Both the position numbers and the translations under genes were made by a program. 13,641 nt of DNA from Methanocorpusculum sp. (GTDB lineage Archaea > Halobacteriota > Methanomicrobia > Methanomicrobiales > Methanocorpusculaceae), in contig DALTWQ010000031.1 of the NCBI GenBank assembly GCA_029987025.1, positions 1 through 13,641 of the forward strand. Direction: 5' to 3'. Position 1 is the first letter of the stretch. Every line of letters begins with the position of its first letter. This document shows, one piece after another, positions 1-7,391 of the stretch. A model generated the notes under the pieces. The model searched no databases, was not told where the DNA came from, and was given only the letters and a program-made list of their open reading frames with translations.

Positions 1-51
1 AAAGACATCTGTCTGTCCGGCAGATTTGAAGATATTCCTCTGATGCAGTAA
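1..51 (+). CDS. 3' end of an upstream gene (partial, unidentified)
   Basis: Frame 1 is open from the window edge to a TAA at 49-51 and encodes 16 residues ending SGRFEDIPLMQ. The other two plus frames hit stops at about 29 and 43, so this is the best candidate for the tail of a gene that begins outside the window. The piece is too short to assign a family. The T-run near 97-102, about 45 nt downstream, would suit transcription ending here. Confidence 0.35.
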   Translation, partial: KDICLSGRFEDIPLMQ

Positions 52-234
52 GCTGATTCGCGAAGGTATCCGTTCATCTGCCGCATACTCAATCTCTTTT
101 TACAAAACAGTGAATCCGGAACAGATTCTCATTCAGAGAGTAATTCCCATAGAATAGCTAACAGTGCATTTATATCGGATTAATTATATAAATAGTTTCT
201 ATTCGGGAATCTATGGTCCCGAGGTGTGTAGTAC
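52..234 (+). promoter_or_regulatory. Intergenic region with TATA promoter and RBS for the NhaC gene
   Basis: No gene is seen. An archaeal TATA-like element TTATATAAA lies at 184-192. A start of transcription about 25 nt downstream (near 213) would give a short leader carrying the ribosome binding site GAGGTG at 221-226, 8 nt before the ATG at 235. A second TATA-like run, TTTATATC, lies near 170-177. The binding site sits in AGGTGTGTA, which recurs with the same spacing before the ABC binding protein gene. Confidence 0.6.
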
Positions 235-2175
235 ATGGAAAAAACAAAGCTCTATAACATCCTTGCAATCATTGCAGTTATTGCAGCATTTGCCCTGCCG
301 CTTCTCTTCACCGGAGCGGGCGCAGAGCTTGAAGCAAACAATGATGCAGGATTTATTGACTGGTATAACCAGTATATGTCTGTCGGTCAGAGTGAAGTCA
401 CTGATCATTATTCAGAAGATATCATTGACGACCCTGATACAGTCGACAAAGCAAGAAACGGTTACCTTCTTCAGTGGGCAACACTGATTGCACCGATTTT
501 AACTCTGGTTCTTGCCTTCCTGACGAAAAACGTCATTCTGTCGCTTTTCCTCGGTGTCTTAAACGGTATGTGGACTGCAGCACTGTTAACCGGAAATGTT
601 CTTCAGGCTGTTGCTGACGCATTCTTAAACTCGACCAGCGGATTTGTCGGAACCGTTGCTGATTCCTGGGATGCAGGTATCATCATGGCGGTTCTTGTAA
701 TCGGCTGTCTGATTGCGTTAATTACTAAGATGGGCGGAATGAAAGGAGTCGGAAACGCCATGGTAAAACTGGCAAAAGGTCCGCGCTCTGCACAGATTTC
801 CATCTGGCTTTCCTCATGGTTAATCTTCTTCGATGACTATGCAAACGCATTAATTATTGGCCCCATTATGCGCCCGGTCTGCGATAAGTTCCGTATCTCA
901 CGCGAAAAGCTGGCATACATTGTTGACTCTACCGCAGCACCTGTTGCAGGTATTGTTATCATCTCCACCTGGATTGGAACAGAACTTGTCAACATCAGTC
1001 AGGGTCTTGACTCTGCAGGTATTACTGCAGTTTCTGCCATGGATGTCTTCGTTCAGACAATTCCCTTTAGATTCTACAACATCTTAGCACTCTTCTTCGT
1101 CCTTGCAGTAGGTTTCCTCCTCCGTGATTACGGACCGATGCTGAAAGCTGAACTCCGTGCAAGAACAACAGGCGCCACCATCAACCCTGGTTCTGAAGTC
1201 GACAAGGAAGATGCCATTGACGAGGAAAAGGCAGAACTCAAGGAAGACTACGGTATTTTAAAGACGTCTAAGAAGGCTGTTCGTCCGAACGTCTGGAATG
1301 CACTTGTACCGATTCTTGTCTTAATCATCTCTGCAGTAGTCCTCTTCTACACGAACGGATGTGCAGCCCTCGGCGGCGGATTCTGGTCTGTAGGTGACGC
1401 ATTCGGCGCTGCCGATGCATCAATTGTACTGTTCCAGGCAGGTCTTCTTGCCTGTATTGTAGCTGTTATTATGGGATTCGCGCAGAAGATTTTCACCCTC
1501 AAGGAAGGTATTGAAATCTGGGCACACGGTATGAAGTCAATGGTCTTTGTGTGTATTATCTTAGTGCTTGCATGGACGATTGGTTCAACAATTAAATACC
1601 TCGGAACCCAGTACTTCTTAATCCCGGCAATTGCAGGAACAAATGCAATCTGGCTTGTGCCGGCATTAATCTTCATTATTGCAGCAATCACTGCATTCGC
1701 AACCGGAACTGCATACGGAACTATGGCAATTTATCTGCCTATCTGTATCCCGCTTGCATACGCTATTGCAGTAGTTCATCCGGAAGTTCTCGCAGATCCG
1801 ATTGCCTATGTAGTACTCGCTTCATCTGCAGTTCTTACCGGAGCTATCTTTGGTGACCACTGTTCGCCGATTTCAGATACTACCATCATGTCTTCGACCG
1901 GTGCAGGATGCAGTCTTCTTGACCACGTCGGAACACAGATTGCATATGCAATGACTATTGCAGTCATTACTGTTGTCTGTTATGTCGTGTCCGGAATTCT
2001 CATGACAGTTCTTGGAACCGGAGCAATATGGGCAATTGCAGGAATTACTCTTGGAATTGGTGCAGTTCTTTGTATTCTTGCCCTTCTTATCTTCGGTAAG
2101 AGAGTTCCTACCTGGAATGAAAAGACCGGTAAACTTGAAGGCGTCACTGAAAAAGAACCCGAAAAAGCTGCATAA
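235..2175 (+). CDS. nhaC: Na+/H+ antiporter, NhaC family
   Basis: This 646-residue polytopic membrane protein belongs to the NhaC/ion-transporter superfamily (COG1757-like), whose members exchange Na+ for H+ or couple ion exchange to carboxylate transport. Recognisable family signatures are FFDDYAN at residues 198-204, followed by a GPIMRP stretch and ISREKLAYIVDSTAAPVAG, and the C-terminal FGDHCSPISDTT motif (G540, D541, H542). The acidic residues in both motifs are the expected ion-binding candidates. A hydrophobic segment at residues 8-30 is followed by an acidic, soluble loop (about 31-75). A charged cytoplasmic-type loop lies near residues 305-350. At 646 residues it is longer than a typical NhaC of about 460-520. 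The ATG has a well-placed GAGGTG site. The gene is flanked by its own promoter and a terminator, so it appears monocistronic. The exact substrate (Na+/H+ versus malate/lactate-type exchange) cannot be read from sequence. Confidence 0.88.
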   Translation: MEKTKLYNILAIIAVIAAFALPLLFTGAGAELEANNDAGFIDWYNQYMSVGQSEVTDHYSEDIIDDPDTVDKARNGYLLQWATLIAPILTLVLAFLTKNVILSLFLGVLNGMWTAALLTGNVLQAVADAFLNSTSGFVGTVADSWDAGIIMAVLVIGCLIALITKMGGMKGVGNAMVKLAKGPRSAQISIWLSSWLIFFDDYANALIIGPIMRPVCDKFRISREKLAYIVDSTAAPVAGIVIISTWIGTELVNISQGLDSAGITAVSAMDVFVQTIPFRFYNILALFFVLAVGFLLRDYGPMLKAELRARTTGATINPGSEVDKEDAIDEEKAELKEDYGILKTSKKAVRPNVWNALVPILVLIISAVVLFYTNGCAALGGGFWSVGDAFGAADASIVLFQAGLLACIVAVIMGFAQKIFTLKEGIEIWAHGMKSMVFVCIILVLAWTIGSTIKYLGTQYFLIPAIAGTNAIWLVPALIFIIAAITAFATGTAYGTMAIYLPICIPLAYAIAVVHPEVLADPIAYVVLASSAVLTGAIFGDHCSPISDTTIMSSTGAGCSLLDHVGTQIAYAMTIAVITVVCYVVSGILMTVLGTGAIWAIAGITLGIGAVLCILALLIFGKRVPTWNEKTGKLEGVTEKEPEKAA

Positions 2176-2186
2176 GCAGCTCTGCA

Positions 2187-2218
2187 GGATATCATATCCG
2201 ATATCCAACTTATTTTTT
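2187..2218 (+). terminator. Hairpin plus T-tract after the NhaC gene
   Basis: GGATATC at 2187-2193 pairs with GATATCC at 2200-2206 (7-bp stem, 6-nt loop). It is followed by TTATTTTTTG and a second T-rich run TTTTATTTAT. A stem is not required for archaeal termination, but T-rich runs just past the stop codon at 2175 fit termination. Confidence 0.55.
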
Positions 2219-2365
2219 GATTTTATTTATCCGGGCATTACACCGGAAGATTCTCAATTTTGTAAGTCCGGATTTATCTGTTCCTGTTTTTTGTCCGTAC
2301 TTGTTATCCTGATTTATTCGGCACAGTATTGTAAAATCCGGCAGTATATCTGCACATCAGCACAC

Positions 2366-2407
2366 AAGTTTTTATAAATCTCAATAACGAAAATATATGT
2401 AGTAAAT
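2366..2407 (+). promoter_or_regulatory. Promoter of the DMT-family gene, near-leaderless
   Basis: TTTATAAA at 2371-2378, preceded by more T residues, is a good archaeal TATA box. Transcription about 25 nt downstream would start around 2400, only some 8 nt before the ATG at 2408. No Shine-Dalgarno sequence is present in the short leader, so translation is probably leaderless or nearly so. The rest of the 2219-2365 interval shows no convincing gene. Confidence 0.5.
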
Positions 2408-4408
2408 ATGGGCAGATTTGCACCTAAATTCATGAACAAGTACGTTGCCGCGGTTCTATGTGCCGGTGCTGCAGCTTTGGCTGCCGCGACATCAACACCG
2501 TTTTCATCGCTTCTTGTATCTGACATAGGGCCGATGTCAACTGTGGCATTCATGAACCTCGGTGTCGGTGCTGCTGCTGTTCTTATTGCATTAACCTGCC
2601 GTAAAAATAAAAAAATATTCAACCCTGAGCGTCACTTACGAAAATCAGACCGCAAAAATCTGTTTCTGGTAATTATCAGCGATTTTCTTGCAGCAGTCCT
2701 GTTGATGGTCGGTCTTACATCCGCATCAGCTACCTCTGCATCGCTGATGTTAAACTTCGAGATTGTAACCACTGCTCTTATTGCACTTGTTTTCCTGAAA
2801 GAGAATATCCCGAAATCCCTCTGGGTTGCAATCACTCTTATTACTCTCGGATGTATCACTATCACATCCGGCAATCTTCAGTCATTTGTCAGTTCACCCG
2901 GACTTCTGTTTGTCTTCGGAGCCTGCTTCTGCTGGGGTTTTGCAAACTGTATGAAAAAGAAGATTGCAGAAAGAAACCCTGTGGAGATTCTTTTAGTCCG
3001 CGGAATCACCTGCGGTCTTGCAGGTCTTCTTCTCGCATTTATCTTCGGCGAAGCAATGCCTGGCTTTACCTCCATTATTCTTGCAGGCCTTCTCGGAATT
3101 GTGGCATACGGAGCTTCCAACTTCTTCTTCCTTTTATCACAGCGTGAGTTAGGTGCTGCAAAATCCTCTACTATCTATGGGGTCAATCCTTTCCTTTCAG
3201 CAGTTATCTCAATGTTTATCTACAACGAAACACCGTCAATCTCCTTTGCAATTTCCCTGCTTCTGCTTATACCGGGATTCTATATTGCAACAGTCGTCAG
3301 AGATACGAAGATAGAATCATCCGCAGATGAACCCGTTTCCCATATAAAGGATGATAGAGAGCTGGGAAAACAGGATACATTTTTCGAACTGCGTAACTAT
3401 CTGACGGCCATAGGTTTCCTGCTGATTGCAGCACAGACACTGATGACTGTTCTTAAACGGGTTCAGATAACAGGTATTCCCGGCGATTCAATTTATCTGT
3501 CTTCAGAACTGAGTTTTGCGTTCGGTATTTTTATTTTCCTGATTGGTGTAATTCTTACCGTTTTGCGTAAACGTGATTTTACCGGACTTACGTTTCTGTC
3601 ATACGCAATGCTGATTATCCTCTATTCATTTGTCGGAAGCTGTGACTATCTGGTTGGAACTATAGGATTTTTCTTACTGATTACTGCTGCGATATTTCTG
3701 TTTGAAAAGAGGAGAAAGAAGTTCGTCTATGCTGTTATATTTCTGTTATTCGGTATAAATTACTTAATGGATGCCTTCAACATTACCACAGGCATCTATC
3801 CGGTTGTTGGTTTTGCAACAGTTATCTTTCTGTTTTACATATCTCTTGCGGCATCAAATCTTCTTCCGAAACTGCCGCTGGCTTCTCACATGACAGATGA
3901 TGATCTGTTCAGTTTCATGCGCTGCGGTTCAATGCTCGGATACCTGATTATCGCTTTAACTGCAGCACCATGGATTCTGGTATATCTGTTCGGGTTTGAT
4001 GCAGCATCGTCAGAGGTTACTGCTGCATTCTTCATAGCATGTTCAATTTTCCTAGTGATTATCTCTGCCCTTCTTCTCTTTATCGGTAAAATCAGATTTA
4101 CCAGTGCAATATTTCTGGCAACGGCTTTTGTTACCTGGATTACACCGTTAGTCAGCGGCGCTGAATTTTATGTTCTGGGTATTATCTACATCATTCTCGG
4201 TCTGTTTGCTGTTCTTCGGAGAAAATCATTCCTGCTTATGGCACTTATATTTATCCTCTACGGCATCTCTGCATTTTCATCTATTGCAATTACCGGCGAG
4301 GTTGAACTTCTGCTGACACAGGTTCTCTTAAACATAATTCCATGCCTCATTGCAATTTATCTGGCGCTTGCAATTTTCCTGCCGAACAGAAAACTGCCGC
4401 TGTTCTAA
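2408..4408 (+). CDS. DMT/EamA-family transporter with a long C-terminal membrane domain
   Basis: This 666-residue membrane protein is about twice the usual EamA length of 300. Residues about 8-297 form two EamA repeats of the drug/metabolite transporter superfamily. Each repeat has about five membrane segments; the first ends with the typical acidic motif ALVFLKEN and the second has the related MFIYNETPS. A hydrophilic linker (about 298-328) contains several Asp/Glu/Lys residues. Residues 331-666 add roughly ten more hydrophobic segments that I cannot assign to a family. These contain a recurring unit of about 45 residues, starting near 373, 420, 545 and 591, with a basic cluster such as VLRKRDF, FEKRRKKF or VLRRKSF in the middle. 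The family usually exports metabolites or amino acids; the substrate here is unknown. The ATG has no RBS but sits close to a TATA box. The gene stands alone between a terminator upstream and a structured spacer downstream. Confidence 0.8.
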   Translation: MGRFAPKFMNKYVAAVLCAGAAALAAATSTPFSSLLVSDIGPMSTVAFMNLGVGAAAVLIALTCRKNKKIFNPERHLRKSDRKNLFLVIISDFLAAVLLMVGLTSASATSASLMLNFEIVTTALIALVFLKENIPKSLWVAITLITLGCITITSGNLQSFVSSPGLLFVFGACFCWGFANCMKKKIAERNPVEILLVRGITCGLAGLLLAFIFGEAMPGFTSIILAGLLGIVAYGASNFFFLLSQRELGAAKSSTIYGVNPFLSAVISMFIYNETPSISFAISLLLLIPGFYIATVVRDTKIESSADEPVSHIKDDRELGKQDTFFELRNYLTAIGFLLIAAQTLMTVLKRVQITGIPGDSIYLSSELSFAFGIFIFLIGVILTVLRKRDFTGLTFLSYAMLIILYSFVGSCDYLVGTIGFFLLITAAIFLFEKRRKKFVYAVIFLLFGINYLMDAFNITTGIYPVVGFATVIFLFYISLAASNLLPKLPLASHMTDDDLFSFMRCGSMLGYLIIALTAAPWILVYLFGFDAASSEVTAAFFIACSIFLVIISALLLFIGKIRFTSAIFLATAFVTWITPLVSGAEFYVLGIIYIILGLFAVLRRKSFLLMALIFILYGISAFSSIAITGEVELLLTQVLLNIIPCLIAIYLALAIFLPNRKLPLF

Positions 4409-4435
4409 ATCCCCTGGTTTATGATACGGAAATGA

Positions 4436-4497
4436 AATGACGATGCTGCAGACAATCTGATGTCTGGAGAGTGATTATCTGCTGTTTTTCCGTCATT
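4436..4497 (+). terminator. Structured spacer after the DMT gene, possible terminator
   Basis: A perfect hairpin CAGACA/TGTCTG lies at 4449-4454 and 4461-4466 with a 6-nt loop, followed by TTTTT at 4485-4489. An outer pair AATGACG (4436-4442) and CGTCATT (4491-4497) encloses it, so the whole spacer can fold into one structure. It lies between the DMT stop and the binding protein gene and could terminate the former. No clear TATA box for the downstream gene stands out; TTCTTAATATC near 4496-4506 is the best candidate. Confidence 0.4.
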
Positions 4498-4551
4498 CTT
4501 AATATCATTCAATTCAAATATAGTATGTAACCTTACGTAGGTGTGTATCAT

Positions 4552-5355
4552 ATGAAAAAGACTATTGTAATTGCAGCAGCAGTTGTACTTGTTGTCCTTG
4601 CAGCAGTATTTGCCGCAGGATGTACATCCTCTGATTCTGCAAAAGTAATTACCGGATATAATGACCTCTACGGCGCAAAAATAGGTGTCCAGACAGGTAC
4701 TACCGGTGATGTCGCGTATGTCAGTGAAATTGAAAAAGCAGACCCGTCAACAAAAGTTGAACGCTACACAAACATCGTTGATGGTGTTCAGTCCTTAAAA
4801 CAGGGTAAGCTCGACTGTGTTGTTATTGATTCTGAAATTGCAAAGAATTACGCAACTGAAGGCAGCGGATTAAAACTCATCTATGACGATGCATTCGCCT
4901 CTGAGGACTATGCATTTGCCGTCAAGAAAGGAAACGATGAACTCTTATACGCACTTAACACTGCAATGGATGAACTTAAGGCAGACGGTACCTTCGACAA
5001 GATTAACAAGTACTATCTCGGCTTTGAAGGCGGAGAACAGTACAAGAAGGTTGAAGGTATCAACTACAAGTCTGACTTAAAGGTTGCAACCCATGCAGAG
5101 TTCAAACCGTATGAGTACAAGGAAGAAGGTAAGTTCCTTGGAATTGATATGGATGTAATGCAGGCAATTGCTGATAAGCTCCAGTACCAGCTTGTTATTA
5201 ACGACATTGACTTCGGTTCAATTCTTCTTTCCGTTCAGACCGGTAAGGATGATGTAGGTGCATCTGCAATTACTGTTACTGATGAAAGAAAGAAGAACGT
5301 GGACTTTACTGATCCTTATGTAACTGCCACGCAGGTAATTATCGTCAGAGCATAA
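4552..5355 (+). CDS. Amino acid ABC transporter binding lipoprotein, family 3, apparently circularly permuted
   Basis: This is the extracellular solute receptor of the polar amino acid importer encoded next to it (SBP_bac_3 family). I start it at the ATG at 4552, 8 nt after AGGTG at 4539-4543, not at the GTG at 4543 that overlaps this binding site; this gives 267 residues. A signal peptide ends in the lipobox FAAGC with C24. The domain order is unusual. Residues 38-160 match the normally second half: DLYGAKIGVQTGTTG at 38-52, LDCVVID at 87-93, AVKKGNDEL, and ELKADGTFDKINKYYLG at the end. Residues 175-267 match the normally first half: DLKVATHAEFKPYEY at 175-189, GIDMDVMQAIA, then TDERKKNVDFTDPY with R246 in the position of the ligand carboxylate-binding Arg. 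The total length equals one ordinary domain, so this looks like a permutation and not a tandem pair. The substrate is probably a polar or charged amino acid, inferred from the family. Confidence 0.85.
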   Translation: MKKTIVIAAAVVLVVLAAVFAAGCTSSDSAKVITGYNDLYGAKIGVQTGTTGDVAYVSEIEKADPSTKVERYTNIVDGVQSLKQGKLDCVVIDSEIAKNYATEGSGLKLIYDDAFASEDYAFAVKKGNDELLYALNTAMDELKADGTFDKINKYYLGFEGGEQYKKVEGINYKSDLKVATHAEFKPYEYKEEGKFLGIDMDVMQAIADKLQYQLVINDIDFGSILLSVQTGKDDVGASAITVTDERKKNVDFTDPYVTATQVIIVRA

Positions 5356-5361
5356 ATTACT

Positions 5362-5408
5362 AAAGAAAAAAATCTTATTTTTTTCTTTTAAATGAAGAGC
5401 CTTTTTTT
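5362..5408 (+). terminator. Perfect A/T hairpin between binding protein and permease genes
   Basis: AAAGAAAAAAA (5362-5372) and TTTTTTTCTTT (5378-5388) form a perfect 11-bp stem with a 5-nt loop (TCTTA), only 6 nt after the stop codon. A second run of seven T lies at 5402-5408. This should end or attenuate transcription after the binding protein gene, allowing more receptor than membrane components to be made. Confidence 0.7.
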
Positions 5409-5476
5409 ATATACGTTTCTTAGTATAGTATTAATCTTAAGAGAACCCATATAGTAAGTAATTTGAGGTTTCGTAT
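5403..5476 (+). promoter_or_regulatory. Possible promoter and RBS for the permease-ATPase pair
   Basis: TTTTTATATAC near 5403-5413 could serve as a TATA box, which would place transcription start near 5434. GAGGT at 5465-5469 is 7 nt before the ATG at 5477 and fixes that start. The T-rich part overlaps the second terminator-like run, so read-through from the binding protein gene cannot be excluded. Confidence 0.35.
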
Positions 5477-6346
5477 ATGAATAATCAGTTCGTGAAACAT
5501 ATGCCGGTAAAAATTGCAGGATGTATTCTGCTGATTCTTTTAATCGGTATCTTCTGTACCGGATGTGTTTCTGCCGAAACTGCGGATGCAGTCCCTACAC
5601 CGGCAGAAAATGTCACTGTTGTAGTAGTAAATCCGGTTGCTGATTTCTTTACCTCACTTGGTGATAAGTTCAGCCAGAACTTCCTTGAGAAAGGAAGGTA
5701 TTATTATATTGTGCAGGGTCTGCAGAATACAGCGTTAATTTCTGTGTTTGCACTGCTTATCGGTTTAGTGCTTGGAACACTTATTGCAGTAGTTAGAACA
5801 GTCCATGACCACCACGGAAAGCTGCATATCTTAAACGCTGTCTGCAAAGTATATCTTACGGTTATCCGCGGAACACCGGTTCTGGTTCAGCTGCTGATTA
5901 TCTACTATGTGATTTTTGCAACAGTTGATTTGAGTAAAGTACTTGTCGGAAGTATTGCATTCGGTATCAACTCGGCAGCGTATGTTGCTGAAATTATCCG
6001 TGCAGGTATCAATGCGGTGCCTAAGGGTCAGTTCGAAGCCGGATACAGTTTAGGTCTTCCGTTTAAGTTTACGATGATTCTGATTATTCTGCCGCAGGCG
6101 GTGAAAAATATTCTGCCGGCTCTTTGTAACGAAGGAATCACACTTATCAAGGAAACATCTGTGAGCGGATATATTGGTGTGATGGATTTAACAAAGGCGG
6201 GTGATGTTATCCGAAGTCAGACATTTGAAGCGTTCATGCCGTTGATTGGTGTGGCACTTATTTATCTTGCTATGGTTATGGTGCTTACCGCCTTTGTAAA
6301 CAAACTGGAAAAGCGGCTGAATAAAGGAAACGGAGTTACTGTATAA
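5477..6346 (+). CDS. Polar amino acid ABC transporter permease with lipoprotein-like N-terminal extension
   Basis: This is the membrane-spanning subunit of a His/Glu/Gln/Arg/opine-type importer. The core (about residues 75-280) carries GLQNTALISVFALLIG at the start of the transport domain, VIRGTPVLVQL, and the EAA loop beginning E187-A188-G189 and running to ILPQAVKNILP, which docks to the ATPase. At 289 residues it is about 65-70 longer than the usual 215-225. The extra N-terminus has a hydrophobic segment (about 13-28) ending in a lipobox-like CTGC (C30), followed by VSAE, a Pro/Thr/Val-rich linker and a short amphipathic stretch. The GAGGT site supports the start at 5477; starting at Met9 would still keep the extension. 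The ATPase gene follows after 12 nt, so the two are co-transcribed. Confidence 0.88.
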   Translation: MNNQFVKHMPVKIAGCILLILLIGIFCTGCVSAETADAVPTPAENVTVVVVNPVADFFTSLGDKFSQNFLEKGRYYYIVQGLQNTALISVFALLIGLVLGTLIAVVRTVHDHHGKLHILNAVCKVYLTVIRGTPVLVQLLIIYYVIFATVDLSKVLVGSIAFGINSAAYVAEIIRAGINAVPKGQFEAGYSLGLPFKFTMILIILPQAVKNILPALCNEGITLIKETSVSGYIGVMDLTKAGDVIRSQTFEAFMPLIGVALIYLAMVMVLTAFVNKLEKRLNKGNGVTV

Positions 6347-6358
6347 GGAGAATACAAT

Positions 6359-7102
6359 ATGCCGAATAAAGGAGATATTCTGATTCAGGTTGATGATTTG
6401 AAAAAGTCGTTCGGAGACCATGAGGTTTTAAAGGGAATTAATACAACTATCCGTATGGGTGAAGTTGTAGCAGTTATAGGGCCGTCCGGCTGCGGTAAAT
6501 CGACGTTCCTTCGTTCACTTAACCTCTTAGAAAAACCGACGAGCGGTCACATCTACTTTGAAGGGATTGATATTACTGATAAGTCGGTTGATGTCAATAA
6601 GATGCGGGAAAAAATCGGGATGGTGTTCCAACAGTTCAATCTGTTCCCGAACATGACGATTAAGAAAAATATCATGTTAGCTCCGGTGAGACTGGGCAAG
6701 ATGACCGCAGAAGAAGCATCGGCAAAAGCGGATGAACTGCTGAAAAGAATCGGGCTTTCTGATAAGGCTGATGCACATTCACCTCAACTTTCCGGCGGTC
6801 AGCAGCAGAGAGTTGCGATTATCCGTGCTCTTGCGATGAATCCTGATGTGATGCTTTTCGATGAGCCGACGTCAGCTCTTGACCCGGAGATGGTTGGTGA
6901 GGTTTTAAGTCTGATGAAGGACCTTGCCGAGTCAGGTATGACGATGGTTATTGTAACGCATGAGATGGGTTTCGCCCGCGAGGTTGCAGACCGGGTTCTT
7001 TTCATCAATGACGGAGTTATTACCGAGGAGAATACACCAGAAGAGTTCTTTTCGCACCCGAAGCATCCGAGACTGCAGGAGTTCTTATCCAAGGTGCTTT
7101 AA
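6359..7102 (+). CDS. Polar amino acid ABC transporter ATP-binding protein
   Basis: This 247-residue cytoplasmic ATPase energises uptake through the adjacent permease. All catalytic motifs are intact: Walker A GPSGCGKST at 41-49, Q-loop VFQQFNLFP at 89-97, signature LSGGQQQRVAIIRAL from L144, Walker B VMLFDEPTSALDPE with D168 and E169, and H-loop H201 in VTHEMGFA. The sequence is typical of the GlnQ/HisP group in length and motif wording, including the C-terminal stretch with PEEFFSHPKHPRLQEFLSK. The ATG at 6359 has a GGAG site at 6347-6350, immediately after the permease stop, giving a tight two-gene unit. Assignment to a particular amino acid is not possible from the ATPase. Confidence 0.95.
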   Translation: MPNKGDILIQVDDLKKSFGDHEVLKGINTTIRMGEVVAVIGPSGCGKSTFLRSLNLLEKPTSGHIYFEGIDITDKSVDVNKMREKIGMVFQQFNLFPNMTIKKNIMLAPVRLGKMTAEEASAKADELLKRIGLSDKADAHSPQLSGGQQQRVAIIRALAMNPDVMLFDEPTSALDPEMVGEVLSLMKDLAESGMTMVIVTHEMGFAREVADRVLFINDGVITEENTPEEFFSHPKHPRLQEFLSKVL

Positions 7103-7137
7103 GCATCTTCTTTTTTATGATTCGAAAGAGTTGTTCT

Positions 7138-7287
7138 ATGTGCTCACACAGAGAGGATTTTATCGATTATACGTCCTATGATGAGGATTCTCTTGACTGT
7201 GGTTTCGAGGACACGGTCTATGATTTAGCTGAAGAGAAGGGGTACGCAGATGATGAGTATGATTCTGCAGATGAAGATAAAGACTGA
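7138..7287 (+). CDS. Possible small acidic, Cys-containing protein
   Basis: A 49-codon frame begins at an ATG at 7138 and ends with TGA at 7285-7287. An in-frame ATG at 7117 would give 56 residues and add SCSM, forming CSMC. The product is strikingly acidic (many Asp and Glu, ending SADEDKD), rich in Tyr, and has one Cys in SLDCGF plus one or three near the N-terminus depending on the start. A weak purine-rich sequence GAAAGAG lies 7 nt before the 7138 ATG. It follows the ATPase gene by 35 nt and precedes a hairpin, as a last operon gene would. I recognise no family and it may be chance coding. Confidence 0.35.
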   Translation: MCSHREDFIDYTSYDEDSLDCGFEDTVYDLAEEKGYADDEYDSADEDKD

Positions 7288-7289
7288 AT

Positions 7290-7326
7290 GAGTCTTCGGT
7301 TAAGAGAAGAACTCTTTTAAAAAATC
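7290..7326 (+). terminator. Terminator hairpin at the end of the ABC transporter unit
   Basis: GAGTCTTC (7290-7297) pairs with GAAG-A-ACTC (7306-7314, one bulged A) around an 8-nt loop, followed by TTTTAAAAAA. It lies just past the possible small ORF and before the convergent minus-strand gene. The 7319-7383 stretch beyond it holds nothing I can identify. Confidence 0.5.
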
Positions 7327-7383
7327 CTCTCTGAAACAGGACTTATCGCTTCAGCGAGTATTTCCATGCAGTTGTACAGTTAC

Positions 7384-7391
7384 AAAAAAAA
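7384..7391 (-). terminator. T8 tract directly after the minus-strand cluster
   Basis: Eight A residues on the plus strand read as eight T on the minus strand immediately after the TAA of the C_GCAxxG gene. A run of this kind is sufficient for archaeal RNA polymerase termination. Confidence 0.45.

Noticed and set aside
2012..2377. 121-codon plus-strand frame overlapping the end of the NhaC gene and the following spacer
   Set aside because: The first half is an out-of-frame reading of NhaC and the remainder crosses a terminator-like stem and T-run; no RBS is present.
4543..4551. GTG start for the ABC binding protein giving 270 residues
   Set aside because: This GTG overlaps the AGGTG ribosome binding site. 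The ATG at 4552 has the right spacing and starts a normal MKK-type signal peptide.
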